Assembly: GCA_903857495.1 (NCBI GenBank)
Contig: CAIOFF010000060.1
Coordinates: forward strand, 1 to 64,000
Direction: 5' to 3'
DNA from: an uncultured Holophagaceae bacterium
Lineage (GTDB): Bacteria > Acidobacteriota > Holophagae > Holophagales > Holophagaceae
DNA: 64,000 bases
The notes under the pieces were generated by a model that saw only the letters and a list, made by a program, of their open reading frames with translations, had not been told where the DNA came from and made no database searches. Position 1 is the stretch's first letter. Each line of letters starts with the position of its first letter. The translations under genes were made by a program, and so were the position numbers. Below are positions 1-8,989 of the stretch, one piece after another.

Positions 1-9
1 GATGGTCAT
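1..9 (-). CDS. Possible start of a gene running off the window (3 codons visible)
   Basis: On the minus strand an ATG begins at position 9, six bases after a GGAG Shine-Dalgarno-like motif that lies within the end of the upstream flavoprotein gene. Only three codons (Met-Thr-Ile) are visible. The position just after that stop codon suggests a co-transcribed second gene, but nothing can be said of its function. Confidence 0.3.
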
Positions 10-12
10 GGC

Positions 13-1473
13 TTACTCCGGAATGAGGGACCAGAAGGCGTGCATCTTCGCCTTGTAGAGGAAGAGGTGGTGGAGCAGGATCTTGATCCAGTGCCCCGCC
101 AGGCCGATCTCGCCGAAGGTGTGGTTCAGGTCGCGGCCGTACTCGGGATAGCGCTCGAAATCGGGAACGATGGGGAAGACGGTGATGGAGGCGGCCGTCC
201 CCTTGAAGGGGTTGGACCCCGCCGAGGCCACGCAGGCCGCGCCGATTTCCGCCATAGAGGCCGTGTGGGTGGGTCGCTTCGCACCCCAGATCATGTCGTA
301 GATGCTTCGTGCCACGGCCTTGCCGATCATGGCGCTCGGCATGCCGGTGCGGGGCGGTGCCGGCGTGATGTTGGTGCCCTTGGGGCTCTGCCGGGGCCGC
401 GAGACCGGGTGGGGTGGGGCGAAGGCGATCCCCGCCGCGAAGATGTTCGGATAGGCCGGGGACTGGTAGGTGCTGGGCCAGTCCGAGGCCCGCCAGGCCT
501 CGAAGGGCTTGGCCTGGTAGTCCGCATCGACCTTCATGAAGCCCGAGGGCGCGAAGAGCCGGTCGGTGATGTCGGCACCCTGCCGGTCCAGCGCCTGCAG
601 CCCCACCCCCTTGAAGGGGGGCAGCAGCATGGCCATATCGAAACGCTCTTCGCCTTCACTGCCATCCAGAAACTCCAGCGACGCCCGGCCTGCTTCGAGG
701 CCCTGCACGTGGGCCTGGGTGACCCAGCGCAGGCCCCGCTCCGCGAACAGGGACTCCGTCATGATGTTGCTGGGGGTCACGTAGCCGCCCCGGCGGATGT
801 GGATGCCGTCCATGCCGAAGTCGCCCAGCTCGAACTCGTTGGTGAGGTAGGTGATGTCGGCCAGGTTGCGGACGCCCCGCGCCCGCAGCTCGAACTCCAG
901 GTTCACGATGTACTCGAAGGCGGCGCCTTGGCAGGTGCAGGTGCCGTGGCCGGTGCCCACCAGGAAACGCTGCCGGTCGCCCTTCTTCATGCGGGCCACA
1001 GCCTCATCCAGGGCGGCGGAAGCCTCCGTCGCATGGGGCGCGGTGCAGACCGATAGGCTGTGTCCCTTGGGTCCCAGGCCTGGCGTGGACTCGAAGGACA
1101 GCTTCGGTCCCGTGGCGTTGATCAGGTAGTCGTAGGGCACGCGGAGGCGTTCCCCGGCGTGGCCCTCCAGGGTGGACTCGGCCTCCACGAAGGGGGTGGT
1201 GTCCTCGCCTTCGCCCTCGGGATGCAGGACCGTCGCCTTGGCCTGGTGGAAGGTGATGCCATTCCTGGCGTAGACCGGCGGCAGGGAGAACATGACCTGG
1301 GAGGCCTTGAGCAGACCCACGCCCACCCAGATGTTGGACGGGATCCAGTTGTAGTCAGGGCGCGGGGAGATGACGACCACCTCCGCCTCCCGGCCGAACC
1401 ACTTCTTGAGAAAGGCGGCGGCGGTATGGCCGGCCACGCCGGCGCCAAGGATGACCACGCGGGGTCGAGACAT
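13..1473 (-). CDS. Sulfide:quinone oxidoreductase-like FAD protein
   Basis: A 486-aa flavoprotein of the SQR/type-II NADH dehydrogenase superfamily. Residues 6-15 (VVILGAGVAG) form the N-terminal FAD Rossmann motif. Cysteines at 143, 179 and 181 lie where SQR enzymes carry redox cysteines; the Cys179-Cys181 pair precedes an AAFEY segment resembling the SQR GPAYEF region. The C-terminus is rich in hydrophobic and aromatic residues, as expected for a monotopic quinone-facing membrane anchor. By family it would oxidise sulfide (or a related reduced sulfur species) and pass electrons to quinone. The unusual Cys spacing leaves substrate open; NADH dehydrogenase or another flavoprotein role is possible. 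It diverges from a DUF2892 gene. Confidence 0.75.
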   Translation of the reverse strand: MSRPRVVILGAGVAGHTAAAFLKKWFGREAEVVVISPRPDYNWIPSNIWVGVGLLKASQVMFSLPPVYARNGITFHQAKATVLHPEGEGEDTTPFVEAESTLEGHAGERLRVPYDYLINATGPKLSFESTPGLGPKGHSLSVCTAPHATEASAALDEAVARMKKGDRQRFLVGTGHGTCTCQGAAFEYIVNLEFELRARGVRNLADITYLTNEFELGDFGMDGIHIRRGGYVTPSNIMTESLFAERGLRWVTQAHVQGLEAGRASLEFLDGSEGEERFDMAMLLPPFKGVGLQALDRQGADITDRLFAPSGFMKVDADYQAKPFEAWRASDWPSTYQSPAYPNIFAAGIAFAPPHPVSRPRQSPKGTNITPAPPRTGMPSAMIGKAVARSIYDMIWGAKRPTHTASMAEIGAACVASAGSNPFKGTAASITVFPIVPDFERYPEYGRDLNHTFGEIGLAGHWIKILLHHLFLYKAKMHAFWSLIPE

Positions 1474-1529
1474 GAAGCCTCCGGGGGTGAATGTAGGTTG
1501 ATTGGCTGGTGGATTGTATGCCTATTTAG

Positions 1530-1546
1530 TTAATGAATATAATTAA
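1530..1546. promoter_or_regulatory. AT-rich dyad in divergent intergenic region
   Basis: TTAAT, seven bases, then ATTAA form a short inverted repeat in a strongly AT-rich patch between the SQR-like gene and the DUF2892 gene. The length and position fit an operator for a small repressor, but the match is short and could be chance. Confidence 0.3.
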
Positions 1547-1619
1547 TTTTTATGCCATTCTTTTCCCGTAGCATCACAGCCCGCCGAGTCCCTGGTGGAC
1601 ACCCTTCTCTGGAGGAACC

Positions 1620-1817
1620 ATGCAAGCCAATGTTGGATCTGTAGACAGGACCATCCGCCTGGTCGCGGGCGTGGCGCTCCTGAGCCTGTTCTTTCTCCTT
1701 GAAGGCAAGGCCCGCTACTTCGGGCTCCTCGGCATCGTCGCCCTGCTCACCGCAGCCTTCAGCTTCTGCCCGCTCTACCCCCTCGTCGGGCTGAACACCT
1801 GCGGCACCAAGAAGTAG
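1620..1817 (+). CDS. DUF2892 (YgaP-like) inner-membrane protein
   Basis: A 65-aa protein with the family layout: N-terminal NVGSxDRxIR motif, two hydrophobic segments (about 14-31 and 35-48), and a C-terminal FCPLYPLVGLNTC signature with two cysteines. Family members are small membrane proteins, often linked to rhodanese or other sulfur-handling genes. The start has a good GGAGG ribosome site. The divergent SQR-like neighbour supports a shared reduced-sulfur theme, but the molecular role of DUF2892 proteins is not established. Confidence 0.85.
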   Translation: MQANVGSVDRTIRLVAGVALLSLFFLLEGKARYFGLLGIVALLTAAFSFCPLYPLVGLNTCGTKK

Positions 1818-2124
1818 TTGGGCCGTCCTGGCGACGGGCGCGGAGCTCGGCGGTCATCAGGGCGAGGTCGAGCGCAGGAAGCGGAAGACTCTTGGCGAAA
1901 CCTGGGCGTCGGGGAAGCCCACTCGCCCAGGTTGCCGCCCTGGAGATTGCAGGGCACAACCGGGCCGCAAAGGCCATCCTCCGGTGGGGGTTGCCGGTGC
2001 CTAGATCCGCACTGTTTCTTACCTCTGAGTACCTGTCCGGTATGGATTTATCTTTGACTCGACAGGTCCGATGGGATACCTTCATCGGTGACGGAGAACA
2101 CAGCTTCGATCGATAGGGGAACTC
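1818..2124. other. Intergenic region upstream of the OmpA-family gene
   Basis: About 300 bases without a supported gene. The only element I can argue for is the promoter-like pair listed separately near the downstream end. A GC-rich segment around 1941-2005 can fold into short hairpins and superficially recalls a c-di-GMP riboswitch core, but it lacks the full architecture. Confidence 0.4.
2054..2082 (+). promoter_or_regulatory. Putative sigma70-type promoter of the OmpA-family gene
   Basis: TTGACT at 2054-2059 is followed after 17 bases by TACCTT at 2077-2082, 42 bases before the ATG. The -35 box is good and the -10 box is moderate. The same TTGACT-N17 arrangement occurs upstream of the TonB-dependent receptor. 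Confidence 0.45.
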
Positions 2125-3228
2125 ATGAAACGGACACTGCTTTTTCTTCTCGCGGGCACGGCCCTGACGCTTTCGGCTCAGGAAGGCCAGTCCTACGGAA
2201 CCCTCGAGCTTGGCGGCGCCTTCCGCCGGGACACAAACTACTTCAAGAGCGGTATGACCTACGGCCTGGGAACTGGCCACTGGTTCAGCAACGAGTGGGG
2301 TCTGGATTTCAAGGCCCTCCGGACAGACCATGAGGTCCGCTCGACGGGGGCCAGCACCCACGAATACCTGGGTCTGGGTTCCGTCATGTACAACCTCCGT
2401 CCGGGCGCGAACTGGAACCCCTACCTGTCTGCGGGTCTGGGTGGCACGCGGGTGCACAAGCCCCTCGCCAGTGGGGACGAGTCAAAGGTGAACTTCCACA
2501 TTGGGGCTGGCCTCTTCGGGCACCTCGACGAGCGCTGGATCGCCCAGTTCGATGTCAAGGCCGTGCGCGTTCCCCTCAGCAGCAGCCACCACAGTGAGAT
2601 TCTGGCACTGGCCGGCATCGGCTACACCTGGGGGGGAGCCAAGAAGGCTGCGCCTGCCCCTGTTGCCGCCCCGGTCCTTGCTCCGGCGCCGAAGCCCGCA
2701 CCTGTCGTTGCGCCGCCACCCCCTCCGGTGCCCGCGCCTACCCAGGCCTCTCCGAAGGCAGCTGATAAGGCTGTGCAAGCGCCGCTTCCGGCCCAGGTGA
2801 TGCTGGACGAAACGGTCATCCACTTCGCCAATGCCAAGGCTGAGCTGGTCCCGGAAGCCGTCACAGCCATTCAGAAAGTGGCTGATGGTCTGAAGGCCTT
2901 CAAGGGTGACTACTCCGTGAAAGTCAGGGGCCACGCGTCTTCCCCCGGGACTCGGGCTGGCAACAAGGCCATCGCCAAGCGCCGCGCCAAGGTGACGGCC
3001 AAGGCCCTGGTGGCCTCGGGTGTGCCGGCTTCCAAGGTGACCACCGAGGGACTGGGCCAGGACAAGCCCGTCGCCGACAACGCGACCAAGGCAGGTCAGG
3101 CCAAGAACCGCCGGACCGAGATCGAGGTGAAGGTGCTCGACGGCAAGGCTGAGGTTCGCAAGATCGAGACCGGCCTCGTGGAGACCGCCCGCGCACCCAA
3201 GAAGCACGCAACCAAGAAGAAAAAGTAG
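2125..3228 (+). CDS. OmpA-family outer-membrane protein with proline-rich linker
   Basis: A 367-aa protein. Residues 1-19 form a signal peptide ending near SAQ. Residues about 20-170 resemble an eight-stranded beta-barrel domain, with alternating aromatic/glycine strands. Residues about 175-220 are an Ala/Pro-rich linker. Residues about 228-340 are an OmpA_C domain, with VRGHASS, an RRA-type helix and the NRRTEIEV signature. The tail is Lys-rich. By family it anchors the outer membrane to peptidoglycan. An AGGGGA site precedes the ATG, and a strong terminator follows, so it is probably monocistronic. Confidence 0.9.
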   Translation: MKRTLLFLLAGTALTLSAQEGQSYGTLELGGAFRRDTNYFKSGMTYGLGTGHWFSNEWGLDFKALRTDHEVRSTGASTHEYLGLGSVMYNLRPGANWNPYLSAGLGGTRVHKPLASGDESKVNFHIGAGLFGHLDERWIAQFDVKAVRVPLSSSHHSEILALAGIGYTWGGAKKAAPAPVAAPVLAPAPKPAPVVAPPPPPVPAPTQASPKAADKAVQAPLPAQVMLDETVIHFANAKAELVPEAVTAIQKVADGLKAFKGDYSVKVRGHASSPGTRAGNKAIAKRRAKVTAKALVASGVPASKVTTEGLGQDKPVADNATKAGQAKNRRTEIEVKVLDGKAEVRKIETGLVETARAPKKHATKKKK

Positions 3229-3246
3229 AAACCGTTTCGTTGCATC

Positions 3247-3272
3247 AAAGCGGGGGCTTCGGCCCCCGCTTT
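3247..3272 (+). terminator. Rho-independent terminator after the OmpA-family gene
   Basis: An 11-bp perfect stem (AAAGCGGGGGC with its complement) closes a TTCG tetraloop, 18 bases after the stop codon. The T-run is short (TTT, then GG). Confidence 0.85.
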
Positions 3273-3411
3273 GGCTTCAGGGCCTCAAGGGGCGGGAGCC
3301 TCGGCTGGACGGTGTTCGCCAGAAGGCCAAAGCCACCGGCAGGGAGAAGGACTCCCAAAGGGAGGTGAGAACAAAGAGTTGACCGCCAGTTGGTGGTCGC
3401 CTCTTTGTGCC

Positions 3412-3434
3412 TCCTCGCTGAATCGTGTGGGTAA
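3412..3434 (+). repeat. Left inverted repeat of the ISL3-family element
   Basis: It matches the reverse complement of the right end in the blocks TCCTCGCTG and GTGGGTAAC, with a few mismatches between them. It lies about 200 bases upstream of the transposase ATG. Confidence 0.75.
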
Positions 3435-3470
3435 CCCCATTTGCTGCTGATGGCGTTTGAGGTGGCGATG

Positions 3471-3493
3471 TGGAAATCGCGCGGCGATTTCCA
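3471..3493 (+). other. Perfect 10-bp hairpin in the IS leader
   Basis: TGGAAATCGC, a GCG loop and GCGATTTCCA form a perfect hairpin between the left inverted repeat and the transposase start. It has no T-run, so it is more likely a translation-blocking or protein-binding structure than a terminator. A role in limiting read-through transposase expression is inference. Confidence 0.5.
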
Positions 3494-3633
3494 GCCGCAG
3501 GCCAGGGTGTGGGAAGGATGCGGACCCGAAGGGCGAGCGCAGCTCGTTCCCCGCAGGGGAATCCGGCGGGCTTTCCATGCCCTGCATCGCCCCCGGGGTG
3601 GGTCGATGGGACGGACTCGGCGATCATTAACCC

Positions 3634-4890
3634 ATGGATACCAACGCCCTTTTCACCATGGCCCTCGGTCTCAAGTCCCCCTGGGAAGTGAGAACCCTAG
3701 ACTTCAACGCCGATGAACGGCGCCTGGACATCCTCGTGGATTTCGAGCGGGGTGCCTCCTTTCCGTGCCCGACCTGCGGCCAGCCCGCCAAGGTGCATGA
3801 CACCGAGGAGAAGACCTGGCGCCATCTGGACTTCTTTCAGCACGCGGCTTATCTGACGGCCCGAGTGCCAAGGTGCAAGTGCGATGAGCACGGGGTGAAG
3901 CAGGTTGCAGTGCCCTGGGCCCGGGAAGGCTCGGGCTTCACCCTGCTGTTCGAGGCCCTGGTCATGACCCTGGTGCAGGGTATGCCCGTGGCCGCGGCTG
4001 CCCGCCTGGTTGGGGAGCATGACACGCGGATCTGGCGGATCCTGCACCATCACGTGGACGAGGCCCGAAGCCAAAAGGACATGTCTGGTGTCACTCAGCT
4101 CGGGATGGACGAGACCGCCTCCCGACGAGGCCAGAACTACATCACGCTGTTCATGGACATGGCGGCCCGCTCCCTCCTGTTCGCCACCGAAGGCCGGGAC
4201 GCGGCCACAGTTGCAGCATTCAAAGCTGACCTCCTCGCCCACGGCGGCAAGGTCGAGAACATCGAGGAGGCCTGCATGGACATGCACCAGGCCTTCATCA
4301 AGGGGGTCCAGGCCGCCTTTCCCAATGCCCACCTGACCTTCGACCGCTTCCATGTGATGAAGATGGCCAACGAGGCCGTGGACCAGGTGCGAAGGCAGGA
4401 GGCCAAGGACCACCCGGAGCTCAAGCGCACGCGCTACTGCTGGCTCAAGAACCCGTCGAACCTCACCAGTCACCAGCGGGAGAGGATCCAGGATCTGAAG
4501 TGCTCCAACCTCCAGACCGCCGAAGCCTATCGAATGAAGCTGACCCTCCAGGACTTCTACGAGCAGAGCAACCTGCTGGCCGCCGGCCAGTTCCTCGAGG
4601 AATGGTGCGAGATGGCCACAGAGTCAGGCCTGCATCCCTTTGTGAAGTTCGCCCAGACCCTCCGGGACCACGCGGCGGGCGTCCTCCGCTGGTTCGTGAA
4701 GGGCCTCACCAACGGCATCCTGGAGGGCATCAACTCCCTCATCCAGGCTGCGAAGGCCAAGGCCAGAGGCTATCGAACCGTCCGCAACATCGTGGCCATC
4801 GCCTACCTCATCGCAGGCAAGCTTCGCTTCGATGGGCTGGCACCCCTTTGGGGATCGCCGCTGGGGGCCGCTACTCCGTTACCCACCTGA
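3634..4890 (+). CDS. ISL3-family transposase
   Basis: A 418-aa transposase of the usual ISL3 length. An N-terminal zinc-ribbon-like region has CPTC at 45-48 and CKC at 81-83. A helix-turn-helix-like segment lies near 105-140. The DDE catalytic residues are recognisable as Asp159 (GMDETA), Asp237 (FDRFHV) and Glu364 (GILEGINSLIQ). The C-terminal AKARGYR segment is typical of the family. It catalyses cut-and-paste transposition of the surrounding element. No frameshift or stop is seen. The stop codon lies inside the right inverted repeat, so the coding region runs right to the element end. Confidence 0.92.
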   Translation: MDTNALFTMALGLKSPWEVRTLDFNADERRLDILVDFERGASFPCPTCGQPAKVHDTEEKTWRHLDFFQHAAYLTARVPRCKCDEHGVKQVAVPWAREGSGFTLLFEALVMTLVQGMPVAAAARLVGEHDTRIWRILHHHVDEARSQKDMSGVTQLGMDETASRRGQNYITLFMDMAARSLLFATEGRDAATVAAFKADLLAHGGKVENIEEACMDMHQAFIKGVQAAFPNAHLTFDRFHVMKMANEAVDQVRRQEAKDHPELKRTRYCWLKNPSNLTSHQRERIQDLKCSNLQTAEAYRMKLTLQDFYEQSNLLAAGQFLEEWCEMATESGLHPFVKFAQTLRDHAAGVLRWFVKGLTNGILEGINSLIQAAKAKARGYRTVRNIVAIAYLIAGKLRFDGLAPLWGSPLGAATPLPT

Positions 4891-4901
4891 AACAGCGAGG
4901 A
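4878..4901 (-). repeat. Right inverted repeat of the ISL3-family element
   Basis: Reverse-complement counterpart of the left end. It overlaps the last codons and the stop codon of the transposase. A T-run follows at 4906-4912. Confidence 0.75.
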
Positions 4902-4935
4902 ACCCTTTTTTTGCGGAGTCTGGCTGATAAGCGGG

Positions 4936-5020
4936 ACACCGATAAAGACTGAGCAGGGTCGGGAATTGGCCTGCTTTATCGGTGTTCATCATTCAGTGCT
5001 CGATGTTCATCGGTGGTTAT
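4936..5020. repeat. Dispersed inverted intergenic repeat, copy 1
   Basis: ACACCGATAAA at 4936-4946 pairs perfectly with TTTATCGGTGT at 4975-4985, with an inner GCAGG/CCTGC pair. Read on the minus strand from 5018, the right part begins AACCACCGAT and continues in roughly 9-base steps. This resembles the copies at 50793-50944 and 53402-53473. Confidence 0.6.
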
Positions 5021-5126
5021 TTTTAGCCCGTGAGGCAAGGGGTTGCACTGCTCCGCGAGCAGTACTGCGACCACTTTGCCGCGCCCCAACCTGTCCAACC
5101 CCCGGCGATCCTGGGATACTTGCCCG

Positions 5127-5831
5127 GTGACCGCCTCTCCGCTCCCCCTGCTGGTCCTGCTTCCGGGCATGGATGGCACGGGCCTGATGTTCGAGCCGTT
5201 TGTGAAAGCGGCGGCGGACTTCGAGACGCGGGTCGTGCGCTACCCGCCGGAGCTGACGAGCTACGCGGAGTGCCTCCGCCTGGCCCGGCGGGCGCTGCCC
5301 ACGGAACGGCCCTTCCTGCTGCTGGGCGAGTCCTTCTCGGGCCCCATCGCCATTGCCCTGGCCGCAGAGCACCCCGCAGGCTTGGTGGGCCTGGTCCTCT
5401 GTGTCACCTTCGCCCGGAACCCCCGCCCGGGCCTCGCCTGGGCGGCCCCGATCGCCCGGGCCCTGCCCCCGCTGCGCCTGCCCCTGTGGCTGCTGCAGCG
5501 CCTACTCCTGGGTCGGCGGAAGCCCCCGCAGGCTCTGGTGGACCTGGTCCAGACCATGCTGCCCCAGGTGCCCCAGGCCACCCTGAAGGAGCGCCTCCTG
5601 GCGGTGGTGGCCGTGGACCACACGCCCCTGCTGGGACAGATCCAGGTGCCCATCTTGGCCCTCTGCGCCAGCGGGGACCGGCTGGTGCCCGCAAGCGCCA
5701 CCCGCTGGCTGCGCGAGCACCTGGCCGCCCTGGACATCCTGACCCTTAAGGGCCCCCACTGGCTCCTGCAGACCCGCCCCGAAGCCGCCGTCCAGGGCCT
5801 CCGCGACTTCCTCAAGCGCATCGGTGCCTGA
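5127..5831 (+). CDS. Alpha/beta-fold hydrolase
   Basis: A 234-aa alpha/beta hydrolase when started at the GTG at 5127. This start places the LLPGMDGTG oxyanion-loop strand about 15 residues in, as usual. An in-frame TTG at 5043 would add 28 residues of low-complexity sequence adjoining the dispersed repeat, so it is less likely. The nucleophile elbow is GESFSG (Ser). A late Asp in a CASGDRLVP loop and His in GPHW complete a plausible triad. There is no signal peptide, so it should be cytoplasmic. The substrate cannot be told. It ends convergently with the next gene. Confidence 0.8.
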   Translation: MTASPLPLLVLLPGMDGTGLMFEPFVKAAADFETRVVRYPPELTSYAECLRLARRALPTERPFLLLGESFSGPIAIALAAEHPAGLVGLVLCVTFARNPRPGLAWAAPIARALPPLRLPLWLLQRLLLGRRKPPQALVDLVQTMLPQVPQATLKERLLAVVAVDHTPLLGQIQVPILALCASGDRLVPASATRWLREHLAALDILTLKGPHWLLQTRPEAAVQGLRDFLKRIGA

Positions 5832-5856
5832 ACGGCGGAAACAGGGAAGGCCGCCG

Positions 5857-6681
5857 CTAGTTGGCCTTCACGGTCCAGAAGGCGGGGTCGCTGGCGAGCA
5901 TGCCGGGGCCGGGGAAGCTGAGCTTGGGGTTGAAGGCGTAGAGCTGGTTCTCCACGCTGTTCACGGTGTCAGCGAAGGTCTTCTGCATGGTCTTCCGGCC
6001 GTCCTCGCCCAGGGCCTCCTGGAAGGCCTTGTCGGCGGCGTCCATGCCGTCCATCTCCGCCAGGGAGGTCATCGGCCGCAGCAGGATGAAGCTGGGTGAG
6101 CCCATGCCCGCCGTGACTTCGTAGGAGGCGAAGGAGGCCGGATACTTGCTCTTCGCATAGGCTGCCATGGCCAGCTTCACGCCTTCCTCAAAGGCCTTGT
6201 TCTGGCCCTGCTTGACGCGGAAGGTGCGAACGCGGAAGTAGCGCTTCCTGGCGATGTCCACATCCGGCCCGAAGCTCAGATCCTTGCGGAGGACGCCCAG
6301 GACCGTACGGATGGCGCTGAGATGTTCACCGTCCTGCTGGGAGATCTTCTCCACCTCCGCCCGCATGGCCGGGTTCTTCTCGAACTCATTCTGCTTGGCT
6401 TCGTAGTCCGCGTAGGACGCGTAGCCCATGATGAACAGCGCCTCGGAAGCACCGGTCAGGGAGTTCATGCCGAAGTAGTAGTCCGTGGACTTGCCCTGGG
6501 CGAGGATCCGGCCCCAGGCGGACTCTGTGGCCGCGTGCCCCGCCCCATGCCCGGGCTTGACCTCCTCGCGGACGAACTGCATGAGTGGCGGCGGCGGCAT
6601 GGGACTGCCCTGGGCGAGCAGAGCCGGCGCCAGCAGGAAGATCACGCGGGAACAGAGCGACGAGAAGGTCTTCAGGTTCAT
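5857..6681 (-). CDS. Exported protein of unknown function
   Basis: A 274-aa protein with a signal peptide (about residues 1-23, hydrophobic core ending in ALLAQG). The mature part alternates helices and strands and appears to hold two similar halves, each with a FIMGYAS or SFILLRP-like strand followed by an acidic helix. This recalls ferredoxin-like dimeric alpha/beta-barrel proteins, but I do not recognise a named family. There are no cysteines or obvious catalytic motifs. It is preceded by an AT-rich region that probably holds its promoter. Probable location is the periplasm; no function is assigned. Confidence 0.7.
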   Translation of the reverse strand: MNLKTFSSLCSRVIFLLAPALLAQGSPMPPPPLMQFVREEVKPGHGAGHAATESAWGRILAQGKSTDYYFGMNSLTGASEALFIMGYASYADYEAKQNEFEKNPAMRAEVEKISQQDGEHLSAIRTVLGVLRKDLSFGPDVDIARKRYFRVRTFRVKQGQNKAFEEGVKLAMAAYAKSKYPASFASYEVTAGMGSPSFILLRPMTSLAEMDGMDAADKAFQEALGEDGRKTMQKTFADTVNSVENQLYAFNPKLSFPGPGMLASDPAFWTVKAN

Positions 6682-6792
6682 GAGGGCCCACCTCCGGAGG
6701 GCGGCTCCGAGCCTAGTCCTTTTTCATAGAAATTAAAATGTAATTTAATGCGTGAATATTCATAGCCCATCGCATTAATACAAGTTTTTGTA

Positions 6793-7851
<1,059 letters not shown>

Positions 7852-8940
7852 CTACTTGCCCGGCAGCTTCGAGGCGACACCCTGCACGTAGTAGTCCATC
7901 TTCTCCAGGTCGTGGTCCGAGATGACCTGGCCTGCGGGCACGCGGACCTTGCCGTCCTGGTCGACCACGGGGCCTGAGAAGGGATGAAACTTCCCGGCCA
8001 CGATCTGGGCCTCGAGCTTCTTCGCCTGGTCCTGGACGTCCTTGGGTACCGCGGGGCTCAGGGGGGCCATCTTGATGAAGCCGTCCTTGAGGCCGCCCCA
8101 GACGCTGCCCGGCTTCCAGGTGCCGGCCAGCACCTCGTTCACCACCTTGGTGTAGTAGTCACCCCAGGTGAGGATCGTGCCGCCGAGCTGGGCCTTGGGC
8201 GCGTACTTGGTCTCATCGCTGTTGTAGCAGAAGACCTTCACGCCCTTCTCCTCCGCGGCCTGGTTGGTGGCGGCGGAGTCGGTCTCGTGGGTCACCATGT
8301 CGGCGCCCTGGGCGATGAGGGTCAGCGCGGCCTCGCGCTCCTTGCCCGGATCGAACCAGGTGTTCACCCACACCACGCGCACTTCGGCCTTGGGGTTCAC
8401 GCTCCGCATGCCCCGGGCAAAGGCGTTGATGCCCATGACCACCTCGGGAATGGGATAGGAGGCCACGACCCCGGCGATGTTGGATTTCGTGAGCCTGCCC
8501 GCCACCACGCCGTTGAGGTAGCGGCCCTCGTAGAACCGGCCGTTGTAGATGCCCAGGTTCGTGGCGGTCTTGTAGCCCGTGGCGTGCAGGAAGACGGTGT
8601 TGGGGAACTGCTTGGCGACGTTGAGCGCCGGGTTCATGTAGCCGAAGGACGTGGCGAAGATGACCTTTGCACCGCTCTGGGCCATCTCGCGGATGACCCG
8701 CTCGGAGTCGGCGCCCTCGGGCACATTCTCCACAAACTGGGTGGTCACCTTGCCTTTGAGGGCGGCCTCCAGCTGCTTCCGGCCCAGGTCGTGCTGGAAG
8801 GTCCAGCCGGCATCACCCACGGGGCCCACGTAGACGAAGCCCACCTTGGCCGGAGCCTGCGGTGGGGCCGCGGCCAGGGCGGCGGCGGCCAGCAGGGTGC
8901 TGGCCCCAAGGGCGATGCGGACGAGAGCACGCGTGGTCAT
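7852..8940 (-). CDS. BMP-family periplasmic purine/nucleoside-binding protein
   Basis: A 362-aa solute-binding protein of the Bmp/PnrA family. The signal peptide (about 1-24) ends in an Ala-rich AAALAAAPP. The mature protein starts with the KVGFVYVGPVGDAGW strand, followed by the type-1 periplasmic-binding fold with ATSFGYMNPAL and HETDSAATNQAAEEKGV segments. Family members bind purine nucleosides or related compounds for an ABC importer. No permease or ATPase gene is adjacent; its neighbours are a deaminase and an MFS protein, so the transporter partners must lie elsewhere. Confidence 0.88.
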   Translation of the reverse strand: MTTRALVRIALGASTLLAAAALAAAPPQAPAKVGFVYVGPVGDAGWTFQHDLGRKQLEAALKGKVTTQFVENVPEGADSERVIREMAQSGAKVIFATSFGYMNPALNVAKQFPNTVFLHATGYKTATNLGIYNGRFYEGRYLNGVVAGRLTKSNIAGVVASYPIPEVVMGINAFARGMRSVNPKAEVRVVWVNTWFDPGKEREAALTLIAQGADMVTHETDSAATNQAAEEKGVKVFCYNSDETKYAPKAQLGGTILTWGDYYTKVVNEVLAGTWKPGSVWGGLKDGFIKMAPLSPAVPKDVQDQAKKLEAQIVAGKFHPFSGPVVDQDGKVRVPAGQVISDHDLEKMDYYVQGVASKLPGK

Positions 8941-8989
8941 GGTCGATCCTCCTCCAGGAAAGGGGCTGAGACCGCCGGGACGGGGGCAC

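Larger units (their letters stand above)
3412..4901 (+). mobile_element. ISL3-family insertion sequence
   Basis: The element contains one transposase gene bounded by imperfect inverted repeats of about 23-24 bp (3412-3434 and 4878-4901) sharing TCCTCGCTG and GTGGGTAAC blocks. The outermost bases and the target duplication could not be fixed: the 8-bp flanks do not match, so the copy may be old or the ends may extend a few bases. The transposase reading frame is intact, so activity is possible. Confidence 0.8.

Noticed and set aside
1941..2005. c-di-GMP/cGAMP (GEMM) riboswitch-like core before the OmpA gene
   Set aside because: It has GGGC and GCAAAG elements but lacks the second hairpin and the tetraloop-receptor layout; the match is only local.
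5043..5126. N-terminal extension of the alpha/beta hydrolase to TTG 5043
   Set aside because: The extension is low-complexity and adjoins the dispersed repeat; GTG 5127 fits the family start.
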